Shown here: in pieces, positions 1 through 9,161 of the stretch
How positions within the stretch are numbered: position 1 is the first letter of the stretch
How the letters are laid out: every line of letters begins with the position of its first letter
Origin: Flavobacteriaceae bacterium
GTDB taxonomy: Bacteria; Bacteroidota; Bacteroidia; Flavobacteriales; Flavobacteriaceae
Direction of reading: 5' to 3'
NCBI GenBank assembly: GCA_018402135.1
Contig: JAGYJF010000003.1
Coordinates: forward strand, 62,001 to 126,000
DNA: 64,000 bases
Notes under the pieces: generated by a model
Seen by the model: the letters and a program-made list of their open reading frames with translations, nothing else
Database searches by the model: none
Told to the model about the DNA's origin: nothing
Position numbers and translations under genes: made by a program

Positions 1-1733
1 TGTGTGCCTTTATCACGATCTAATCTGAAATAGTTTCCAAACTGAAATCCAGTATAAACTATGGATGGATTTCTTTCATCAATTTGAACCTGCATTCCAT
101 CACCACCCATAATCGATTTCCAAGGATACTCACCTGTTTGTTGCCATCTAAAATCATTTCTTGCATTATGTGGTCCAACCCAAACGCCGTTGTCTTGTAA
201 ACCTCCATAAACTTGATATGGTTTTTGATTGTCAATATTTATATAATAAAATTGCCCAACAGCTTCTGAATTGTTTTTAATCCAATTCTTACCGTCATCA
301 TAAGTTATATTTACGCCGCCATCGTTACCGTTTATGATATGATTTGGATTTTTAGGATTTATCCAAAGCGCATGATGATCGACATGCACATTTTCCGCAT
401 CCATGCTTTCAAAAGACTTACCGCCATCTTTAGATTTTAAAATGGGAACTCCGTATATATAAATATGATCTTGATTGGCTGGAGACACGTAAATATGACC
501 GAAGTAATAACCATAACTATAATAAATACCATCTAAATAATCGGTGTGTGTTTTGCGCCAAGTCTTTCCACCGTCGGTACTTTTGTAAACTTCGGCACCA
601 ATAACTTCGGTGTCAAATAACAATGAGTTGGCGTCTTCTAGGTATTTAGACAAGTCAACCGGTTTAACGTTTCCGTTTCGCACCAAATGTTTTACATTTT
701 CTGCTCTATACTTTTCTTGAAAACCATTCGATTTTAAATAGTTATTTAATTGCTTATCATCGAGTTTCAAAAATGCCTCTACAGAAATGGTTTTAAAATC
801 ATCTTTGGTTAGTTCGTCATTTTCCTTTTTTGGTGTAGTTGAAGGTCTGCGAAATTGATTGTCATGAATTGCATAAATTACGTTGTCATTATAAACCGCT
901 AGGCCAATTCTTCCAACGCCGTTACCGGTTGGAAATCCACTTTCGGACGTGGAGATTTTAGACCAAGAATTTCCGGCATCGGTACTTTTAAAAATAGCCG
1001 AATTATTGCCACTGCCCTCAAAATTCCATGCCTTGCGGTCTTTAGTCCAAGCCGTTGCAAACATGACATTAAAATTATCTGGACTGTGTTGCATATCAAT
1101 GATACCGCTAACATCATCAACAAATAAGGTTTGTTTCCAATTTTTTCCGCCGTCGGAGGTTTTATAAATGCCACGTTCTTTATTAGGTGAGTATAAATGA
1201 CCGGTAACGCCAACAACCACTTCATTTGCGTCGCTTGGGTTGATAAGAATTCGGCCTATATGATGCGAATCGGGCAATCCCATATATTGCCAATTTTCTC
1301 CATTGTCTGTCGATTTTAAAAGCCCGATACCTGCGTAAGATGAACGGGAAGCATTATTTTCTCCTGTGCCAACCCATATTGTTCTGCTTGGCCAATGCAC
1401 AGCGATATCGCCGACGTTTTGGGTATTGCTATTGTCTAATATTGGTGTGAAACTGGTGCCGTTATTGGTGGTATGCCAAAGACCTCCTGAGGCATAGGCC
1501 GCATAGAATTCTGAAGGATTATCGGGGTTTACAGCTAAATCTGTAACGCGACCACTCATAATGGTTGGGCCTATATTTTTAAATTCAACTTGTTTTACCA
1601 ATGAATTGTTTTGTAAATCTTCGAGAGATTTTAAGGCATTTACAAGGTCTTTTGCATCTGTTGGTGCTGGTTGAGAAAAATGAAAATTTAGAAGTAAAAA
1701 GTTTAAAAAGAGGACTAATAAAATGCGTTTCAT
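1..1733 (-). CDS. BNR/Asp-box repeat (sortilin/VPS10-like) secreted protein, 3' end beyond the window
   Basis: I read one uninterrupted minus-strand frame from the ATG at 1733 to the left edge (577 codons, no stop). It starts with a signal peptide (MKRILLVLFLNFLLLNF, then FSQP). The rest is a chain of beta-propeller units with Asp-box motifs such as STDNGENW, TSDGGKNW, STDAGNSW and STDGGKTW, as in the sortilin/VPS10 and glycosyl-hydrolase BNR families. Such Bacteroidetes proteins are exported and usually about 900-1000 residues long, so roughly 40% is probably missing here. Substrate unknown. It is divergent from the aminopeptidase gene and has its own promoter. Another antisense reading at 899-1225 is a shadow. 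Confidence 0.88.
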   Translation of the reverse strand, partial: MKRILLVLFLNFLLLNFHFSQPAPTDAKDLVNALKSLEDLQNNSLVKQVEFKNIGPTIMSGRVTDLAVNPDNPSEFYAAYASGGLWHTTNNGTSFTPILDNSNTQNVGDIAVHWPSRTIWVGTGENNASRSSYAGIGLLKSTDNGENWQYMGLPDSHHIGRILINPSDANEVVVGVTGHLYSPNKERGIYKTSDGGKNWKQTLFVDDVSGIIDMQHSPDNFNVMFATAWTKDRKAWNFEGSGNNSAIFKSTDAGNSWSKISTSESGFPTGNGVGRIGLAVYNDNVIYAIHDNQFRRPSTTPKKENDELTKDDFKTISVEAFLKLDDKQLNNYLKSNGFQEKYRAENVKHLVRNGNVKPVDLSKYLEDANSLLFDTEVIGAEVYKSTDGGKTWRKTHTDYLDGIYYSYGYYFGHIYVSPANQDHIYIYGVPILKSKDGGKSFESMDAENVHVDHHALWINPKNPNHIINGNDGGVNITYDDGKNWIKNNSEAVGQFYYINIDNQKPYQVYGGLQDNGVWVGPHNARNDFRWQQTGEYPWKSIMGGDGMQVQIDERNPSIVYTGFQFGNYFRLDRDKGT

Positions 1734-1753
1734 GTGGGATGGTTTTAATAGCA

Positions 1754-1784
1754 TGAAATTACGCATTTCTTTGTTTAGGCCAAA
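1754..1784 (-). promoter_or_regulatory. Putative promoter of the BNR protein gene
   Basis: On the minus strand TTTG (1781-1784) is followed after 19 bases by TAATTTCA (1754-1761), two changes from the Bacteroidetes -7 consensus TAnnTTTG. The start codon lies about 20 bases downstream. Confidence 0.4.
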
Positions 1785-1822
1785 ACTAAGGTAATGTTAA
1801 AAATTGAATCCTGACGAATTGC

Positions 1823-1853
1823 TTTGACATCCCTTTAATTCTAATTATTTTTA
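1823..1853 (+). promoter_or_regulatory. Putative promoter of the aminopeptidase gene
   Basis: TTTG at 1823-1826, a 19-base spacer, then TATTTTTA at 1846-1853, one change from TAnnTTTG. The start codon is at 1872. Confidence 0.5.
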
Positions 1854-1871
1854 CAATAAATTATTCATAAC

Positions 1872-3164
1872 ATGAAATACACAGCTATCAACAATTCACT
1901 ATTTATAAAAACCCGCCAAAATTTTGCTTCTGAAATGACGCCTAAAAGCTTGGCTATTTTTAATTCAAACGATATTTACCCTATCGGTGCTGACAGCACC
2001 ATGCCTTTTCAACAACATCGCGATATTTTTTACTTGAGTGGTGTGGATCAAGAAGAAAGTATATTGGTTTTATTTCCTGACTGTCCGAAAGAAAAACATC
2101 GCGAAATTTTATTCCTTAAAGAAACCAACGCGCATATTGCGGTTTGGGAAGGCGAAAAACTCACTAAAGAAAAGGCCTTTGAGACTTCGGGGGTAACAAC
2201 AGTGTATTGGCTTCAAGATTTAGAAAAAATTCTTTTCGAGCTCATGACGCAATGCGAAACTGTTTATATTAACACCAATGAACACTACAGAGCCAATGTA
2301 GAAACCGAAACTCGAGAAGATCGCTTTACCAAATGGTTAAAAAATAAATATCCCGCACATCAAGTTGCAAAGAGTAATCCCATTTTACAAAAATTAAGAT
2401 CCGTTAAAGATGCCGTAGAAATTGATTTGATGCAACAAGCCTGTGACATTACCGAAAAAGGTTTTCGACGCATTTTAAATTTCGTAAAACCAAATGTTTG
2501 GGAATACGAAATTGAAGCGGAATTTATGCACGAATTTTTGCGCAATCGCTCCAAAGGGTTTGCTTACACTCCTATTATTGCATCTGGCAATAATGCGAAT
2601 GTATTGCATTATATTCAAAACAACAATCAATGCAAAGCAGGTGATTTAATACTGCTTGATGTCGGTGCTGAGTATGCCAATTACAGCTCGGATATGACTA
2701 GAACAATTCCAGTTTCTGGGAAATTTACTAAACGGCAAAAAGAAGTATACAATGCTGTAAATAGAGTAAAAAATGAAGCTAGCAAACTTTTGGTTCCTGG
2801 TGCTTATTGGGAATCGTATCATGCTGAAGTTGGGAAATTAATGACTTCCGAATTGCTTGGATTGGGTTTGCTTGACAAAGCAGAAGTGCAAAATGAAAGT
2901 CCTGACTGGCCAGCTTACAAAAAATATTTCATGCATGGCACGAGCCATCATATTGGTTTAGACACCCATGACTATGGATTGTTACATTTACCAATCAAGG
3001 CAAATATGGTGTTTACAGTAGAGCCTGGTATTTACATTCCTGAGGAAGGCTTTGGTGTACGATTAGAAGACGACTTGGTTGTACAGCCGTCGGGTGAACC
3101 ATTTAACCTTATGAGAAACATTCCAATTGAAGTTGACGAAATTGAAGACATTATGAATTCTTAA
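1872..3164 (+). CDS. pepP: Xaa-Pro aminopeptidase (aminopeptidase P, M24 family)
   Basis: Cytosolic metallopeptidase removing an N-terminal residue that precedes proline. The 430 residues match the usual PepP length (about 440). An N-terminal creatinase-like domain (residues about 5-150) is followed by the pita-bread catalytic domain. The dinuclear metal ligands are visible: Asp263 in LLDVGAEY and the Asp of SSDMTRT, the His in GTSHHIGLDTHD, and the Glu residues of VEPGIYIPEEG and VRLEDD. The gene has its own promoter and lies 11 bases upstream of the alpha/beta hydrolase, so the two are probably co-transcribed. The family call is secure; peptide preference cannot be read from sequence. Confidence 0.95.
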   Translation: MKYTAINNSLFIKTRQNFASEMTPKSLAIFNSNDIYPIGADSTMPFQQHRDIFYLSGVDQEESILVLFPDCPKEKHREILFLKETNAHIAVWEGEKLTKEKAFETSGVTTVYWLQDLEKILFELMTQCETVYINTNEHYRANVETETREDRFTKWLKNKYPAHQVAKSNPILQKLRSVKDAVEIDLMQQACDITEKGFRRILNFVKPNVWEYEIEAEFMHEFLRNRSKGFAYTPIIASGNNANVLHYIQNNNQCKAGDLILLDVGAEYANYSSDMTRTIPVSGKFTKRQKEVYNAVNRVKNEASKLLVPGAYWESYHAEVGKLMTSELLGLGLLDKAEVQNESPDWPAYKKYFMHGTSHHIGLDTHDYGLLHLPIKANMVFTVEPGIYIPEEGFGVRLEDDLVVQPSGEPFNLMRNIPIEVDEIEDIMNS

Positions 3165-3175
3165 TCAATTTTACC

Positions 3176-3964
3176 ATGATTTCTGAATTCATCAAATACA
3201 AAGGGATTTCTATTCATTATACAGAAAGTGGAAAAGGACGTGCTTTGGTTTTTTTACATGGATTTCTAGAAAATCTTGAAATGTGGGAAACACTCACATC
3301 AACAATAAAACCTTCGTACCGAATTATATGTATAGATTTACTGGGACATGGTAGAACAGATTCGTTAGCGTATGTGCATACAATGGACGACATGGCTGAA
3401 GCCGTTAAAGCGGTTTTAGATCATTTTAAATTGCGACGTTACGTGATTTTTGGCCATTCTATGGGTGGTTATGTAAGTTTGGCTTTGGCCAACAAGTTTC
3501 CGAAAAGTATTATTGGTCTTGGACTGCTTAATTCAACTACATCGGCAGATTCAGAAGAAAAGAAACAAAACAGGACCAGAGCTATCGCTGCAGTTAAAAA
3601 ACACAGAAAATCCTTTATAGCTGAATCTATCAAACAGTTATTTTGGAACGAAAACCATAAAAAATTAGCAATAGCAATTAATAACATTCAAAATCAAGCA
3701 CTCAAAACCAGTATTCAAGGAATTATTGCTGCATTGGAAGGCATGAAAGTAAGAAGCGATTTAAAACATGTGATAGCAAATAGTAAAATTAAAACCCTTG
3801 TTGCAACAGGTACCTATGACACCGTTATTGATCAAGAATACCTTTCACAATTAAAACCATATTTCAATATTGAATTTCATGAACTCAAGGGTGGCCACAT
3901 GAGTCATGTGGAAAATTTTACAAATTTATCCTACATAATTAATTCTTTCATCGAAAATTTATAG
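3176..3964 (+). CDS. Alpha/beta-fold hydrolase
   Basis: The 262-residue protein has the complete alpha/beta hydrolase signature: an oxyanion-hole HG at 28-29 (FLHGFLE), the nucleophile elbow GHSMGG with Ser95, an acidic residue near 215-219 (TYDTVID) and His241 (GGHMSH). There is no signal peptide, so it is probably cytosolic. The family includes esterases, thioesterases and MenH-like enzymes; the substrate cannot be told from this sequence. It probably shares a transcript with the aminopeptidase 11 bases upstream, which does not by itself indicate a substrate. Confidence 0.88.
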   Translation: MISEFIKYKGISIHYTESGKGRALVFLHGFLENLEMWETLTSTIKPSYRIICIDLLGHGRTDSLAYVHTMDDMAEAVKAVLDHFKLRRYVIFGHSMGGYVSLALANKFPKSIIGLGLLNSTTSADSEEKKQNRTRAIAAVKKHRKSFIAESIKQLFWNENHKKLAIAINNIQNQALKTSIQGIIAALEGMKVRSDLKHVIANSKIKTLVATGTYDTVIDQEYLSQLKPYFNIEFHELKGGHMSHVENFTNLSYIINSFIENL

Positions 3965-4024
3965 CTTTTTGACGTTTAATTGTGGGTTTTTTACTAAATT
4001 TAAGCATTCTTAAAATCCCCGAAC

Positions 4025-4306
4025 ATGAAAAAACCTACTTCTCAACAAAACGCATTAAAATTTGTTTGTGACCTTATTGGTCATAGATATGAGGTAAGCA
4101 AAAATGTAACATCTCATGTAAAAGAGTACACTTGTAAGTGTTGCAATCATCAATTAACAACCGATAGCAAAGGAAATTTAACAGCCTTAACACCCAAATA
4201 TCGAGAAATAAATCGCATTTTAGAACGTGTTTACAACAGTAGAAGAATGCGCTTGAAGGAAAAATCGTTCACTTCATCGATTTATGAGCTAAGAAATATT
4301 GCGTAA
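4025..4306 (+). CDS. Small CHCC putative zinc-binding protein, paralogue 1
   Basis: A 93-residue protein with no function I recognise. It contains Cys15-x4-His20 followed by Cys37-x2-Cys40, a spacing that suggests one zinc site. The C-terminal third is basic and probably helical. It closely resembles the 73-residue protein starting at 4358 (shared xGHxxxxxKxVTxHVKEYxCK and EIN.xLERxY) and, more weakly, the 78-residue protein at 5784. The length and C..GH pattern faintly recall DUF1660-type phage zinc-ribbon peptides, but that is only an impression. A promoter may lie at 3995-4002 (TAAATTTA). Confidence 0.7.
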   Translation: MKKPTSQQNALKFVCDLIGHRYEVSKNVTSHVKEYTCKCCNHQLTTDSKGNLTALTPKYREINRILERVYNSRRMRLKEKSFTSSIYELRNIA

Positions 4307-4357
4307 CAACTGGATTTCATATCTTTAAAGACCTCTATTAATAGCAAATTTAAAGTA

Positions 4358-4579
4358 ATGAAACATCTCAACTGTGCCCTTTACGGCCATCATTTTGTTC
4401 TTACAAAACACGTTACACATCATGTTAAAGAATACAAATGTAAAAACTGCCGAAAGCAGGCAACCACTTCAAGTAACGGAAAAATAATTCAGCTCAGTGA
4501 TAAGCGCAAAGAAATTAACCAAACGCTTGAGCGGATGTACCAGATTAAAAAATTAAAAAAAGTCTCATTAAGTAATTGA
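4358..4579 (+). CDS. Small CHCC putative zinc-binding protein, paralogue 2
   Basis: A 73-residue protein of unknown function. It keeps the same residues as its upstream neighbour: Cys6-x4-His11 and Cys28-x2-Cys31, the block HHVKEYKCK, and a basic tail ending KKLKK. It is about 20 residues shorter than paralogue 1. The 51-base gap from that gene allows either read-through or a separate start. Its stop codon lies one base from the convergent thiL stop and I see no terminator between them. A nucleic-acid role would fit the charge but is inference. Confidence 0.68.
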   Translation: MKHLNCALYGHHFVLTKHVTHHVKEYKCKNCRKQATTSSNGKIIQLSDKRKEINQTLERMYQIKKLKKVSLSN

Positions 4580-4580
4580 T

Positions 4581-5621
4581 CTAAAACGATTTCCAACCCC
4601 TAGCAATTAACTCAACTTTTGTTTCGGCTCTGGTAATTAAATGCATTCCTACGGCTGCTTCCGAAATAAAACCAATAACTGTTAAGTTAGGGTTACCTTT
4701 AATTTTATCGTAGTCTTGTTGCGAAATTGTCATCAAAAGTTCGTAATCCTCGCCGCCACTTAAAGCGATGGTCGTGCTATCTAAATCAAACTCTTCGCAT
4801 ACCGATATTACTTGTGGATCTAGTGGAATTTTATTTTCATATAATTCAACACCAACTTCGCTTTGCTTACACAAATGAATAATTTCAGAAGATAGTCCGT
4901 CACTAATATCAATCATAGAAGTTGGCTTGACCTCTAGTTTCTCTAATAGTTCGATGATATCTTTTCTAGCTTCTGGTTTTAATTGCCTTTCAATAATATA
5001 GGAATACATTGATAGATCTGGCTGGTTATTCGGATTGACTTTAAAAACCTCTTTCTCGCGTTCTAAAACTTGCAAGCCCATGTATGCGCCACCAATGTCA
5101 CCTGAAACTACCAATAAATCATTTGGCTTAGCACCGTTTCGATAAACTATATTTTCTGACTTTACTGTACCAATAGCCGTAACAGAAATAACCAATCCAG
5201 TTACAGAACTTGTGGTATCACCACCTACCAAATCCACATCATAAATATCACAAGCTGTTTTAATTCCAGCATAGAAATCTTCTAAAGCTTCCACAGAAAA
5301 TCTATTAGAAACAGCAATAGAAACTGTTACCTGTGTAGGTATCGCATTCATCGCGCAAACATCAGACAGATTAACAACAACAGCCTTATAACCTAGATGT
5401 TTAAGAGGCATATAGCTCAAGTCAAAATGAACTCCTTCAATCAACATATCCGTAGTCAAAACAACCTGTTCATTGTTTGGATCAATTATAGCTGCGTCGT
5501 CCCCTACTCCTTTAATGGTTGTATTTCGCTTATTTGAAAAGTCCCTGGTTAAATGGTTTATAAGTGTAAATTCTCCCAGTTCGCCCAAAGGTGTTCTTGC
5601 ATTGTTTTTATCTTCTATCAT
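4581..5621 (-). CDS. thiL: Thiamine-monophosphate kinase
   Basis: ThiL phosphorylates thiamine monophosphate with ATP to make thiamine diphosphate in the cytosol. The 346 residues match the AIR-synthase-like ThiL fold. Visible signatures are GVGDDAAII near residue 40 (metal and phosphate contacts), TTDMLIEGVHF, LVGGDTTSS near 135, SGDIGGAYMG, MIDISDGLSSE and ALSGGEDYELL. It stands alone, between the second and third CHCC mini-protein genes and reading against them. An exact TAnnTTTG box lies just upstream. No thiamine riboswitch is visible in its short leader. Confidence 0.95.
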   Translation of the reverse strand: MIEDKNNARTPLGELGEFTLINHLTRDFSNKRNTTIKGVGDDAAIIDPNNEQVVLTTDMLIEGVHFDLSYMPLKHLGYKAVVVNLSDVCAMNAIPTQVTVSIAVSNRFSVEALEDFYAGIKTACDIYDVDLVGGDTTSSVTGLVISVTAIGTVKSENIVYRNGAKPNDLLVVSGDIGGAYMGLQVLEREKEVFKVNPNNQPDLSMYSYIIERQLKPEARKDIIELLEKLEVKPTSMIDISDGLSSEIIHLCKQSEVGVELYENKIPLDPQVISVCEEFDLDSTTIALSGGEDYELLMTISQQDYDKIKGNPNLTVIGFISEAAVGMHLITRAETKVELIARGWKSF

Positions 5622-5635
5622 ATTGCAAAAATAAC

Positions 5636-5643
5636 CACTTTAA
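5636..5643 (-). promoter_or_regulatory. Putative -7 element for thiL
   Basis: The minus strand reads TATTTTTG, an exact match to TAnnTTTG, 15 bases before the thiL start. I see no clear TTTG at the -33 distance. Confidence 0.45.
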
Positions 5644-5783
5644 AATTATTCTGTTATGAAGGATCATTAAAACTATAATTCTTGGATATTAATTTTTTAT
5701 GTATTTCGTCGAAAATATTGGTATTTCACCTAAATCATGCGATTCATTTTGTACTTTTCCCATCCCTAAATCTAAAATAACCT

Positions 5784-6020
5784 ATGAAACTACCGTCACA
5801 CAACAGTGCGCCGTGTGCTATTTTTGGCCATAATTTTTTCAAGGTCAAAACCAATGCATCAGAAGCTGTAATTTTATGCAGTTGCTGTGGTCATAAAACA
5901 AACGAAGAGTTCTACAATGATTTAAATGACAGCTTTGCTTCAAATTTAAACATTCAAAAATTGTTAAGACATTTATTCATTCTAAGACGAAAACCCACAT
6001 TTGATTCAATATCCACATAA
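5784..6020 (+). CDS. Small CHCC putative zinc-binding protein, paralogue 3
   Basis: A 78-residue protein of unknown function. Cys11-x4-His16 and Cys32-x2-Cys35 reproduce the pattern of the two proteins upstream of thiL, with CAIFGH in place of CDLIGH and CALYGH. The tail (LLRHLFILRRK) is basic. The central HVKEY block is lost, so it is the most diverged of the three. TACTTTTC at 5752-5759 is a possible -7 box. It is transcribed away from thiL. Confidence 0.65.
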   Translation: MKLPSHNSAPCAIFGHNFFKVKTNASEAVILCSCCGHKTNEEFYNDLNDSFASNLNIQKLLRHLFILRRKPTFDSIST

Positions 6021-6138
6021 TATCTAATTGATATTGTTATTTTATTTGCCTTTTCTATTGCCCTAAGGCATAACTTTTTCTTATTCCCATATATGCTAAT
6101 TTAATGTTACATCTTATGGAAAAAGTCTATATATATCG

Positions 6139-6146
6139 TATATTTG
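6139..6146 (+). promoter_or_regulatory. Putative -7 element of the suf operon
   Basis: TATATTTG matches TAnnTTTG exactly, 33 bases before the sufA start. I do not see an IscR-like or SufR-like operator that I can support. Confidence 0.5.
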
Positions 6147-6179
6147 CATATTATTTAGAACCAATCTATTTTAAGATTT

Positions 6180-6509
6180 ATGATTAAAGTTTCTGAAATA
6201 GCAAAACGCAAAGTTGTTGAACTCATGGAGGAAGATGGCTTTAACCCGCAGACTGATTTTGTTAGAGTTGGTGTTAAAAGCGGCGGTTGCTCTGGCTTGT
6301 CTTATGATTTAAAATTTGACAATAAATCACAAGATGAAGATAAGCTGTTTGAAGATAATGGCGTTCGCATTATTGTAGATAAGAAAAGTTTTCTTTACTT
6401 AATTGGCACCACGCTTGAATATTCTGGTGGCTTAAACGGTTCAGGATTTGTGTTTAACAATCCAAATGCCAACCGTACTTGCGGATGTGGCGAATCTTTC
6501 TCCTTATAA
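6180..6509 (+). CDS. sufA: SufA/IscA-type iron-sulfur carrier
   Basis: A-type carrier protein that accepts Fe-S clusters from the SUF scaffold and passes them to target proteins. At 109 residues it has the normal length, and the three conserved cysteines are present: Cys37 in GGCSGL and Cys101/Cys103 in the C-terminal CGCGESF. It is the first gene of the suf operon and is followed seven bases later by sufB. The start is fixed by the conserved N terminus ([12 protein letters not shown]). Confidence 0.95.
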   Translation: MIKVSEIAKRKVVELMEEDGFNPQTDFVRVGVKSGGCSGLSYDLKFDNKSQDEDKLFEDNGVRIIVDKKSFLYLIGTTLEYSGGLNGSGFVFNNPNANRTCGCGESFSL

Positions 6510-6516
6510 AATTACT

Positions 6517-7965
6517 ATGAATAAATATACAGAAGACGATTTAAGAGAAGAGTTAAAAACCAAAGAATATGAATACGGTTTTTATACCGACATTGCATCA
6601 GATACATTCCCTATAGGTTTAAATGAAGATATCGTTAGAGCGATTTCTTTAAAAAAAGAAGAGCCCGAATGGATGACGGAATGGCGTTTAGATGCCTTCA
6701 AAAATTGGAAAGAAATGGTGGAGCCCGAATGGGCTAACATTCATTATAAAAAACCAGATTTCCAAGCAATATCCTATTATTCTGCGCCGAGCAGCAAACC
6801 AAAATACGACAGTTTAGACGAAGTTGATCCAGAGCTTTTGGCAACTTTCAAAAAACTTGGAATTTCGATAGACGAGCAAAAAAAATTATCCGGTGTAGCC
6901 ATGGATGTGGTTATTGATTCCGTTTCTGTTGCCACCTCGTTTAAAAAAACATTAGCCGAAAAAGGTATTATATTTTGTTCCATAAGCGAGGCTATAAAAG
7001 AACATCCGGAGTTGGTCAAAAAATATATTGGCTCGGTCGTTCCGCAAAAAGACAATTTTTATGCAGCGCTTAACAGTGCCGTTTTTAGTGATGGCAGTTT
7101 TTGCTACATTCCTAAAGGCGTGCGATGTCCCATGGAGCTTTCAACCTATTTTCGAATTAATCAAGCTGGCACCGGTCAATTTGAACGCACGCTAGTTATA
7201 GCCGATAAAGGCAGCTATGTTAGCTATCTTGAAGGCTGCACCGCACCAAGCAGAGACGAAAATCAGCTGCATGCTGCGGTTGTTGAATTGATCGCCTTAG
7301 ACGATTCCGAAATTAAATACTCAACCGTTCAAAATTGGTATCCTGGTAATAGCGAAGGAAAAGGTGGTGTTTATAATTTTGTAACCAAACGCGGCTTGTG
7401 CGAAACCAATGCCAAAATTTCTTGGACTCAGGTAGAAACTGGAAGTGCTATTACTTGGAAATATCCTTCATGTATATTAAAAGGCGATAATTCTGTTGGC
7501 GAATTTTATTCCATAGCCGTTACCAATAATTACCAACAGGCTGATACTGGAACCAAAATGATTCACTTAGGAAAAAACACCAAGTCGACCATCATTTCGA
7601 AAGGTATTTCTGCCGGGAAATCTCAAAACAGTTATCGCGGATTGGTGCACATTAGCCCAAGAGCTGATAATGCTCGAAATTTTTCGCAATGCGATAGTTT
7701 ACTTATGGGCAATGCGTGCGGAGCACACACCTTTCCATATATAGAAGCCAAAAATAAAACGGCTAAAATTGAACATGAAGCCACCACTAGTAAAATTGGT
7801 GAAGATCAAATCTTTTATTGTAACCAACGTGGTATTAACACAGAAAAAGCTATTGCGCTTATTGTAAATGGTTTTAGCAAAGAAGTACTTAACAAACTTC
7901 CTATGGAATTTGCTGTTGAAGCGCAGAAACTTTTAGAAATAAGTTTGGAAGGTTCCGTAGGTTAA
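6517..7965 (+). CDS. sufB: Fe-S cluster assembly scaffold protein SufB
   Basis: SufB is the scaffold subunit of the SufBC2D complex on which clusters are assembled. The 482 residues carry the family's beta-helix core, with blocks such as [39 protein letters not shown] and the C-terminal [16 protein letters not shown] longer reading from 6448 would run inside sufA; I chose the ATG at 6517 because [13 protein letters not shown] matches the usual N terminus and leaves a normal intergenic gap. A lipoprotein gene follows after 10 bases, an unusual break between sufB and sufC. Confidence 0.96.
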   Translation: MNKYTEDDLREELKTKEYEYGFYTDIASDTFPIGLNEDIVRAISLKKEEPEWMTEWRLDAFKNWKEMVEPEWANIHYKKPDFQAISYYSAPSSKPKYDSLDEVDPELLATFKKLGISIDEQKKLSGVAMDVVIDSVSVATSFKKTLAEKGIIFCSISEAIKEHPELVKKYIGSVVPQKDNFYAALNSAVFSDGSFCYIPKGVRCPMELSTYFRINQAGTGQFERTLVIADKGSYVSYLEGCTAPSRDENQLHAAVVELIALDDSEIKYSTVQNWYPGNSEGKGGVYNFVTKRGLCETNAKISWTQVETGSAITWKYPSCILKGDNSVGEFYSIAVTNNYQQADTGTKMIHLGKNTKSTIISKGISAGKSQNSYRGLVHISPRADNARNFSQCDSLLMGNACGAHTFPYIEAKNKTAKIEHEATTSKIGEDQIFYCNQRGINTEKAIALIVNGFSKEVLNKLPMEFAVEAQKLLEISLEGSVG

Positions 7966-7975
7966 ATATTATATT

Positions 7976-8371
7976 ATGAAGCAATTAATCCTCTTGGTGT
8001 TTTTCTTTTTAAGCATTGTAAGTTGTAAAAATAGCACTGATAAAAATGAATCTGGATCAAAATCTTACAGTCAAGATGACGGTCTTATTACAATGAAAGG
8101 TGATTTTATTTTTATTGATAATGCTGCTGTACTTAAAACTACCAACGATATTTATGGTGTAGTGATCGACGATCAAATGAAAGCATTAGAGCAACAAGTT
8201 AAACCTTATAAAATTGCAAATACCGATATGGTTCCTGTAACCGTAAGAGTTAGAAAATTTGAAAAACCAGAAGACGAAGAAGGTTGGCCTTATAGAGTTG
8301 AAATTAAAGAAATTATAAAGGTTGAAAAACCAGAAGAAAATACAAACGACGTTATTAAATTAGGAAATTAA
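7976..8371 (+). CDS. Small lipoprotein of unknown function inside the suf operon
   Basis: A 131-residue protein with a lipoprotein signal peptide: a hydrophobic run then SIVSC with Cys17. The mature part is acidic and soluble-looking, with a beta-rich core (MKGDFIFIDNAAVLKT) and no cysteine other than the lipidated one. I do not recognise a family. It lies 10 bases after sufB and two bases before sufC, so it must be on the same transcript. Its envelope location differs from the cytosolic SUF proteins around it, so a direct role in cluster assembly is doubtful. Confidence 0.75.
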   Translation: MKQLILLVFFFLSIVSCKNSTDKNESGSKSYSQDDGLITMKGDFIFIDNAAVLKTTNDIYGVVIDDQMKALEQQVKPYKIANTDMVPVTVRVRKFEKPEDEEGWPYRVEIKEIIKVEKPEENTNDVIKLGN

Positions 8372-8373
8372 AC

Positions 8374-9126
8374 ATGTTACATATACAAAATTTACACGCT
8401 AGCATTGACGGCAAAGGCATTTTAAAAGGCATTAATCTAAATGTTAAACCAGGTGAAGTTCATGCTATTATGGGGCCAAATGGTTCAGGAAAAAGCACCT
8501 TAGCTTCCGTAATTGCTGGCAAAGACGAGTTTGAAGTTACCAAAGGAGAGATGCTTTTTGAAAATGAAGATATTCAAGAATTAGATCCAGAAGAGCGTGC
8601 CCACAAGGGAATTTTTCTAAGTTTTCAATATCCAGTTGAAATTCCAGGTGTCTCTGTAACCAATTTCATTAAAACAGCCATCAACGAAACACGCAAATCT
8701 AAAGGCTTAGGTGATATGCCCGCTAACGAAATGCTAAAGATGATTAAAGAGAAAGCTGAAATGCTAGAAATTGATCGTAAATTTTTGTCGCGCTCGCTTA
8801 ACGAAGGCTTTTCTGGTGGTGAAAAAAAACGAAATGAAATTTTCCAATTGGCCATGTTAGAGCCTAAATTAGCCATTCTTGACGAAACTGATTCCGGATT
8901 AGATATTGATGCTTTGCGTATTGTTGCCAGCGGCGTTAACAAACTAAAGTCTAAAGACAACGCAGTGATTGTAATCACGCACTACCAGCGTTTACTCGAT
9001 TATATCGTGCCAGATTTTGTTCATGTACTTCACGATGGAAAAATTGTAAAATCAGGTGATAAAAATTTAGCCAAAGAACTTGAAGCCAAAGGTTACGACT
9101 GGATTAAAGACGAAGCAACTGTGTAA
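8374..9126 (+). CDS. sufC: Fe-S cluster assembly ATPase SufC
   Basis: ABC-type ATPase of the SufBC2D complex; its ATP-driven dimerisation remodels SufB-SufD during assembly. The 250 residues show Walker A GPNGSGKST (34-42), the Q-loop region FLSFQYP, the signature NEGFSGGEKKR and Walker B LAILDETDSGLD with the Asp typical of SufC, then the switch His in VITHYQR. It starts two bases after the preceding lipoprotein gene and lies 35 bases before sufD. Confidence 0.97.
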   Translation: MLHIQNLHASIDGKGILKGINLNVKPGEVHAIMGPNGSGKSTLASVIAGKDEFEVTKGEMLFENEDIQELDPEERAHKGIFLSFQYPVEIPGVSVTNFIKTAINETRKSKGLGDMPANEMLKMIKEKAEMLEIDRKFLSRSLNEGFSGGEKKRNEIFQLAMLEPKLAILDETDSGLDIDALRIVASGVNKLKSKDNAVIVITHYQRLLDYIVPDFVHVLHDGKIVKSGDKNLAKELEAKGYDWIKDEATV

Positions 9127-9161
9127 TTATAACCTTATAATCCACACAAAACAAGATTAAA

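Noticed and set aside
899-1225. A 108-residue minus-strand frame and a plus-strand frame near 949-1167
   Set aside because: Both lie within the continuous BNR gene reading frame, which runs from 1733 to the left edge and shows Asp-box motifs; they are shadows.
6448-6516. An earlier start for SufB within sufA
   Set aside because: The extra residues match no SufB N terminus and would overlap the conserved CGCG end of SufA.
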